DNA of 64,000 bases from Cellulomonas sp. Leaf395. Its GTDB lineage: Bacteria; Actinomycetota; Actinomycetes; Actinomycetales; Cellulomonadaceae. Both the position numbers and the translations under genes were made by a program. Every line of letters begins with the position of its first letter. The first letter of the stretch is position 1. The stretch is from positions 270,252 through 334,251 of the forward strand of contig NZ_LMQI01000003.1 in NCBI RefSeq assembly GCF_001424125.1, written 5' to 3'. Positions 59,926 to 64,000 of the stretch are shown here, piece after piece. Below the pieces are notes generated by a model. The model made no database searches. It was not told the DNA's origin and saw nothing but the letters and a program-made list of their open reading frames with translations.

Positions 59926-61050
59926 GTGAGCAACGAGATCGAGATCGGCCGCGGCAAGCGCGGACGCCGGGCCTACTCCTTCGACGACGTCGCGGTCGTC
60001 CCGTCACGGCGGACCCGTGACCCCGAGGAGGTCTCGGTCGGCTGGCAGATCGACGCCTACCACTTCGACCTGCCGATCATCGCGGCCCCCATGGACTCGG
60101 TGATGAGCCCCGCCACGGCGGTCGCTCTCGGCAAGGCCGGCGGGCTCGGTGTCCTCGACCTCGAGGGGCTGTGGACGCGGTACGAGGACCCGACGCCCCT
60201 GCTCGCGGAGATCGCGACGTTCGACAGCGCGCGTGCCACCGCGCGGATGCAGGAGATCTACGCGGCACCGATCCAGCCCGAGCTGATCACCGCGCGTCTC
60301 AAGGAGGTCCGCGCCGCCGGCGTGACCGTGGCGGGCGCCCTGTCGCCGCAGCGCACCAACGAGTTCTGGCGCACCGTGGTCGACGCCGGGGTCGACCTCT
60401 TCGTGATCCGCGGCACCACGGTCTCGGCGGAGCACGTGTCCGGCCGCGTGGAGCCGTTGAACCTCAAGCGGTTCATCTACGAGCTCGACGTCCCGGTCAT
60501 CGTCGGCGGCGCGTCGACGTACACGGCAGCGCTGCACCTCATGCGCACCGGGGCTGCGGGCGTCCTCGTCGGCTTCGGCGGTGGTGCGGCGCACACGACG
60601 CGGCTGTCGCTGGGCATCCACGCGCCGATGGCGTCGGCCGTGGCCGACGTGGCCGCCGCGCGCAGGGACTACCTCGACGAGTCCGGCGGCCGGTACGTGC
60701 ACGTCATCGCCGACGGTGGCGTGGGCCGCTCGGGCGACCTGGTCAAGGCGGTCGCGTGCGGTGCGGACGCGGTCATGCTCGGTGCGGCGCTGGCCCGCGC
60801 GACCGAGGCGCCCGGCCGCGGCTGGCACTGGGGGCCCGAGGCGCACCACCCGCAGCTGCCGCGCGGGGAGCGGGTCGAGGTCGGCACCGCCGGGTCGCTG
60901 GAGCAGATCCTGTTCGGCCCGGGACACACCGCCGACGGCACGCTCAACCTCATCGGCGCGCTCCGTCGCGCGATGGCGACGACTGGCTACTCGGACCTCA
61001 AGGAGTTCCAGCGGGTCGAGGTCGTGGTGAGTCCGTACCAGCCGTACTGA
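59926..61050 (+). CDS. GuaB3-family IMP dehydrogenase-related protein
   Basis: The 374-residue protein has the IMPDH barrel (RAYSFDDVAVVPSRRTRD, PIIAAPMDSVMSPATAVALGKAGGLGVLDLEGLW) but no CBS domains. The region where IMPDH has its Cys loop reads DLFVIRGTTVSAEHVS and GGAAHTTRLSLGI, so the catalytic Cys is not obvious. GuaB3 proteins of Actinobacteria are of uncertain role in purine metabolism. The second IMPDH-like gene lies 3.4 kb from guaB. Confidence 0.88.
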   Translation: MSNEIEIGRGKRGRRAYSFDDVAVVPSRRTRDPEEVSVGWQIDAYHFDLPIIAAPMDSVMSPATAVALGKAGGLGVLDLEGLWTRYEDPTPLLAEIATFDSARATARMQEIYAAPIQPELITARLKEVRAAGVTVAGALSPQRTNEFWRTVVDAGVDLFVIRGTTVSAEHVSGRVEPLNLKRFIYELDVPVIVGGASTYTAALHLMRTGAAGVLVGFGGGAAHTTRLSLGIHAPMASAVADVAAARRDYLDESGGRYVHVIADGGVGRSGDLVKAVACGADAVMLGAALARATEAPGRGWHWGPEAHHPQLPRGERVEVGTAGSLEQILFGPGHTADGTLNLIGALRRAMATTGYSDLKEFQRVEVVVSPYQPY

Positions 61051-61062
61051 CCAGATCGCGAC

Positions 61063-61104
61063 GACGCCCAGGGGCGCCCAAGACGGGCGCACCCGGGCGT
61101 CTTT
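61063..61104 (+). terminator. Terminator after guaB3
   Basis: GACGCCC (61063-61069) pairs with GGGCGTC (61095-61101), with a second GGCGCCC/GGGCGC stem nested inside and a TTT end. It is 13 nt downstream of the guaB3 stop. Confidence 0.7.
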
Positions 61105-61142
61105 GCATGTCCGGACCAGATCGCCGGGTGCGTGTGACCAGC

Positions 61143-61194
61143 GAATGTGCCCGTATCAACATTTGAATGTCTCCGAATGTGTCCGTATGTCTTG
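61143..61194 (+). repeat. Phased GAATGT repeats in the fructose operon promoter
   Basis: GAATGTGCCCGTAT (61143-61156), GAATGTCTCCGAAT (61165-61178) and GAATGTGTCCGTAT (61175-61188) are three copies of one motif. Starts are 22 and 10 bp apart, that is, in helical phase. A fourth degenerate copy (GTATGTCTTG) follows at 61185. They precede TTGACA (61192-61197). This is the likely operator of the DeoR/FruR-type regulator next to it. Confidence 0.6.
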
Positions 61195-61273
61195 ACATAG
61201 GCATGAGATCGGGCGCACCCTGGACGAAGTGGACGCCGGAGTCAGACCGGCGCGCAGGGACGACGGAGTCGAT

Positions 61274-62035
61274 GTGTACGCACCCGAGCGGCACCAGCAG
61301 ATCCTCGCCACGGCACGCGCCGATGGCCGGGTCGACGTGAACCGGCTGGCCGAGGACCTCGACGTCACCCCCGAGACCATCCGCCGCGACCTCACGGTGC
61401 TCGAGCGCCACGGGCTGGTCCGCCGGGTGCACGGTGGCGCGATCCCCGTCGAGCGGCTCGGGTTCGAGCCCGGCGTCGCGGACCGGGAGACCAGGTTCGC
61501 GGGTGAGAAGGAGCGGGTGGCCAAGGCCGCGCTCGAGGAGCTCCCCGACGGCGGCGCCGTGATCCTCGATGCCGGCACCACCACCGTCCGCCTCGCCGAG
61601 CTCCTCCCGTCGGACCGCGAGCTCACGGTCGTCACCCACGCCCTGCCCGTCGCGATGGTGCTGGCGATGCGGCCGAACATCACGCTGCACCTCGTCGGCG
61701 GCACGGTGCGTGGCCGGACGCTCGCCGCCGTCGGCTCGTGGGCAGAGCGCGAGCTGGCCGACATCCACGCCGACGTCGCGTTCCTCGGCACCAACGGGCT
61801 GAGCGTCGAGCACGGGCTGACCACCCCGGACCTCGCGGAGGCTGCGGTCAAGCGGGCGCTCGTCGCCAACGCCCGGCGCACCGTCGTCCTCACGGACCAC
61901 TCGAAGATCGGCCGCGTCGAGTTCGCGCACGTCGTGCCGCTGTCGCTGGTGGACACGATCATCACGGACAGCGGAGTGGAGCCGGAGCTCGTCGAGGAGC
62001 TCGAGGCCGCCGGCCCGCGGGTGGTGACCGCATGA
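61274..62035 (+). CDS. DeoR-family regulator of the fructose operon
   Basis: The 253-residue protein has the DeoR HTH at the N terminus (YAPERHQQILATARADGRVDVNRLAEDLDVTPETIRRDLTVLERHGL pattern, RRVHGGAI) and the sugar-phosphate sensor domain with VILDAGTTTVRLAELL and the C-terminal LTDHSKIG. GTG at 61274 is used because GGAG (61265-61268) precedes it by 5 nt; an in-frame GTG at 61229 is less likely. It overlaps fruK and should respond to fructose-1-phosphate. Confidence 0.9.
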   Translation: MYAPERHQQILATARADGRVDVNRLAEDLDVTPETIRRDLTVLERHGLVRRVHGGAIPVERLGFEPGVADRETRFAGEKERVAKAALEELPDGGAVILDAGTTTVRLAELLPSDRELTVVTHALPVAMVLAMRPNITLHLVGGTVRGRTLAAVGSWAERELADIHADVAFLGTNGLSVEHGLTTPDLAEAAVKRALVANARRTVVLTDHSKIGRVEFAHVVPLSLVDTIITDSGVEPELVEELEAAGPRVVTA

Positions 62036-62979
62036 TCATCACGCTGACCCCGAACCCGAGCCTGGACAGGGCGCTGGAGGTGGACCGGCTGCGAGTGGGC
62101 GAGGTCAACCGCGCCCACGGCGGCCACCTGCACCCCGGCGGCAAGGGCATCAACGTCTCCCGCGTGCTGGTCCGCCACGGCGTCCCGACCCTCGCGGTGC
62201 TGCCGACCGGTGGTGCCGACGGCGCTCGCCTGGTCGAGATGCTGGCCGACATCGACGTGCCGACCCTCGGGGTCCCGCTCATCGACCACACCCGCAGCAA
62301 CCTCACCCTCGTGGAGGGCTCGGGAGTCACCACCAAGATCAACGCCCCGGGGCCGAGGCTGACTCCCGACGAGGTCGAGGCGCTGCTCGCCGCGCTCGAG
62401 TCGCAGCTGGCGACGCAGCCCGGTGCGCTGGTGTGCGCAGGCAGCCTGCCGCTCGGTGCACCGGAGACGTTCTTCGTCCAGGTGGCCGGCCTGGCGGCCC
62501 GCTTCCGGGTGCCCTTCGTCCTCGACACCTCCGGCGTCCCGCTGACCCGGGCCGTGCGGCAGGGGGGACTCACTCTGGTGAAGCCCAACGACGAGGAGCT
62601 CGCCGAGCTCGTCGGCCGCGAGCTGACGACCGTGGGCGACGTCGTCGACGCGGCCCGTGAGGTCATCGCGGCCTGCACCCGGGCCGTGCTGGTGAGCCTC
62701 GGCGCGCACGGCGCACTGCTCGTCCTGGCCGACGGCGTCTGGTGGGCCGGCGGTCCCGCGCTCGTGCCGCTGTCCACCGTCGGCGCGGGCGACTCGACGC
62801 TCGCCGGCTTCCTGATCGCCCACGGGTCACCTGCCGACCGCCTGCGCACGGCGGTCGCCTTCGGCCGGGCGGCCGTCCTGCTACCCGGCACCGCCGTCCC
62901 CGGCCCCCCCGACATCGACCTGGACGCCGTCCGGGTCGTGGAGAACCCCGATCCCCGACTCGCCCTCAAGGAGCTGTGA
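62032..62979 (+). CDS. fruK: 1-phosphofructokinase
   Basis: FruK phosphorylates fructose-1-P to fructose-1,6-bisphosphate. The 315-residue PfkB-family protein has IITLTPNPSLDRALEVD, GGKGINVSRVL, KPNDEELAELVG and the catalytic motif STVGAGDSTLAGFL. It overlaps the DeoR gene by 4 nt (ATGA) and is 1 nt from the PTS IIA gene. Confidence 0.94.
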   Translation: MIITLTPNPSLDRALEVDRLRVGEVNRAHGGHLHPGGKGINVSRVLVRHGVPTLAVLPTGGADGARLVEMLADIDVPTLGVPLIDHTRSNLTLVEGSGVTTKINAPGPRLTPDEVEALLAALESQLATQPGALVCAGSLPLGAPETFFVQVAGLAARFRVPFVLDTSGVPLTRAVRQGGLTLVKPNDEELAELVGRELTTVGDVVDAAREVIAACTRAVLVSLGAHGALLVLADGVWWAGGPALVPLSTVGAGDSTLAGFLIAHGSPADRLRTAVAFGRAAVLLPGTAVPGPPDIDLDAVRVVENPDPRLALKEL

Positions 62980-62980
62980 C

Positions 62981-63436
62981 GTGAGCACCCCCCTGATCAC
63001 CCCGGACCTGGTCGCCGTCGACCTGGTCGCCACGGACCGCGACGACGCGACCCGCCAGCTGATCGACCTGCTGTACGCGGCAGGCCGCGTCACCGACGCC
63101 GACGGCTTCCACGCCGACGTGCGTGCCCGCGAGGCCCAGATGGCCACCGGCATGCCGGGCGGGATCGGGCTCCCGCACGCCCGGTCCAGCCACGTCACCG
63201 TCCCGAGCCTCGCGGTCGGCAAGGTGCCGGCGGGCGTCGACTTCGGCGCTCCCGACGGTCCCGCGACCCTGGTCTTCCTCATCGCCGCACCCGACGCGGG
63301 TGACGGCGACCACCTCAAGATCCTCGCGGCGCTCGCCCGCCGCCTCGTCCACGAGTCCTTCCGCACGTCCCTGAAGGAGGCCCCCGACGCGGCCACCGTC
63401 GCGGAGATCGTCACCCGAGAGGTGGTCCCCTCATGA
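62981..63436 (+). CDS. Fructose PTS IIA component
   Basis: The 151-residue protein has the IIA-fru fold with the phosphorylated His66 in GGIGLPHARSSHV and the helix AATLVFLIAAPD-like segment (here ATLVFLIAAPDAGDGDHLKILAALARRL). It passes phosphate from HPr to the IIB domain. It is a separate gene, not fused to IIBC, and overlaps it by 4 nt. Confidence 0.93.
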   Translation: MSTPLITPDLVAVDLVATDRDDATRQLIDLLYAAGRVTDADGFHADVRAREAQMATGMPGGIGLPHARSSHVTVPSLAVGKVPAGVDFGAPDGPATLVFLIAAPDAGDGDHLKILAALARRLVHESFRTSLKEAPDAATVAEIVTREVVPS

Positions 63437-64000
63437 AGCTCGTCGCCGTCTCGTCCTGCCCCACAGGCATCGCGCACACCTACATGGCCGCCGAGGCCCT
63501 CGAGCAGGCCGGCAAGGCCGCCGGGCACGAGGTCCACGTCGAGACGCAGGGCGCCGCCGGCTCCACGCCGCTGGATCCCGCGATCATCGCCGCGGCGGAC
63601 GGCGTCATCTACGCCGCGGACCTCGAGGTCAAGGACAAGGAGCGCTTCGCCGGCAAGCCGTTCATCGACGTCGGCGTGAAGAAGGCCGTGCACGACGCCC
63701 CGGGCGTCATCGCCGCGGCAGTCGCCGCGGTCGAGGCGGGAGTCCCCGCCGGTGGTCCGGCTGCGCCCGCGGCAGCCCCGGTGACGAAGGTCGACCGGAA
63801 CGCCGGCGTCGGCACCAAGATCCGGCAGTGGCTCATGACGGGTGTCTCGTACATGATCCCGTTCGTCGCCGCGGGCGGGATCCTCATCGCCCTGGGGTTC
63901 ATGGTCGCCCAGTTCGCCGGTGGCAGCGAGGGTGTCGTCGCCGTCACGAGCATCCCGGTCTCGCACCTGCTGAACGACTTCGTGGTGACCAGCGGCATGG
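63433..64000 (+). CDS. Fructose PTS IIBC component, 5' part
   Basis: The gene runs off the window end. The first 100 residues are a IIB-fru domain with the phosphorylated Cys9 in SSCPTGIAHTYMAAEAL. An Ala/Pro linker of about 25 residues follows. The start of the IIC domain is then visible: KIRQWLMTGVSYMIPFVAAGGILIALGF and VSHLLNDFVVTSGM. The IIC channel transports fructose as it is phosphorylated to fructose-1-P. Confidence 0.93.
   Translation, partial: MKLVAVSSCPTGIAHTYMAAEALEQAGKAAGHEVHVETQGAAGSTPLDPAIIAAADGVIYAADLEVKDKERFAGKPFIDVGVKKAVHDAPGVIAAAVAAVEAGVPAGGPAAPAAAPVTKVDRNAGVGTKIRQWLMTGVSYMIPFVAAGGILIALGFMVAQFAGGSEGVVAVTSIPVSHLLNDFVVTSGM

Overview
The window is a very GC-rich stretch (third codon positions almost all G or C, many GTG starts and a TTG start) with gene order typical of high-GC Gram-positive bacteria: str, S10, spc and alpha ribosomal operons, then rplM-rpsI-glmM, glmS-acpS-nnr-alr-tsaE-tsaB-rimI, tsaD-groES, and WhiB and BldM-type regulators beside guaB. 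Protein sequences and layout suggest an actinobacterium of the order Micrococcales, most like Cellulomonas. That is inference from recall of families; no search was run. I found no tRNA, rRNA, CRISPR array, insertion sequence or prophage.

Layout. 1-881: end of a calpain-like protease gene and a small lipoprotein. 882-5716: str operon (rpsL, rpsG, fusA, tuf) with a clear promoter, a 300-nt leader and a strong terminator. 5745-6122: lipoprotein on the minus strand. 6123-16539: continuous S10+spc ribosomal operon (rpsJ to rplO) ended by a terminator. 16563-19374: secY-adk-map. 19629-20520: a cell-wall sorted (LAATG) surface protein. 20600-24013: infA-rpmJ-rpsM-rpsK-rpoA-rplQ. 24059-30458: accessory and housekeeping genes (hydrolase, ROK kinase, truA, DUF5709 protein, ABC-F ATPase, LysE-type exporter with its LysR-type regulator). 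30475-33821: rplM-rpsI, glmM, def. 33989-37697: DedA, a lipoprotein, a TetR-pantothenate kinase fusion and a PEBP-like lipoprotein. 37732-48690: glmS, acpS, an F420-type oxidoreductase, nnr, a small kinase, alr, and the t6A genes tsaE/tsaB/rimI/tsaD interrupted by a sulfurtransferase and a nitroreductase. 48695-51961: PadR/HAAS pair, a GCS2 ligase and a THUMP-like methyltransferase. 52002-54950: groES under CIRCE control, a WhiB3/WhiD-like protein, a MerR-like regulator and a BldM-like regulator. 54976-61104: guaB, a methyltransferase, an XRE-MurA fusion, an exonuclease and guaB3. 61143-64000: a fructose operon (DeoR-type regulator, 1-phosphofructokinase, PTS IIA, start of PTS IIBC).

The genes are mostly growth machinery: translation, protein export and maturation, cell-wall precursor supply (GlmM, GlmS, Alr, MurA-like), CoA and ACP activation, guanine nucleotides and t6A tRNA modification. 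The most unusual items are two metabolic enzymes fused in frame to DNA-binding domains (TetR-CoaA and XRE-MurA), each with a palindrome next to its own start codon. Also notable are a 26-nt element shared by the leaders of the str and S10 operons, paired palindromic 13-mers upstream of the str promoter, an about 93-residue Lys/Ala-rich N-terminal extension on L15, a perfect TCAC...GTGA palindrome at the whiB promoter, and a set of genes whose start codon sits 6-7 nt after a TANNNT -10 box, as expected for leaderless mRNAs.
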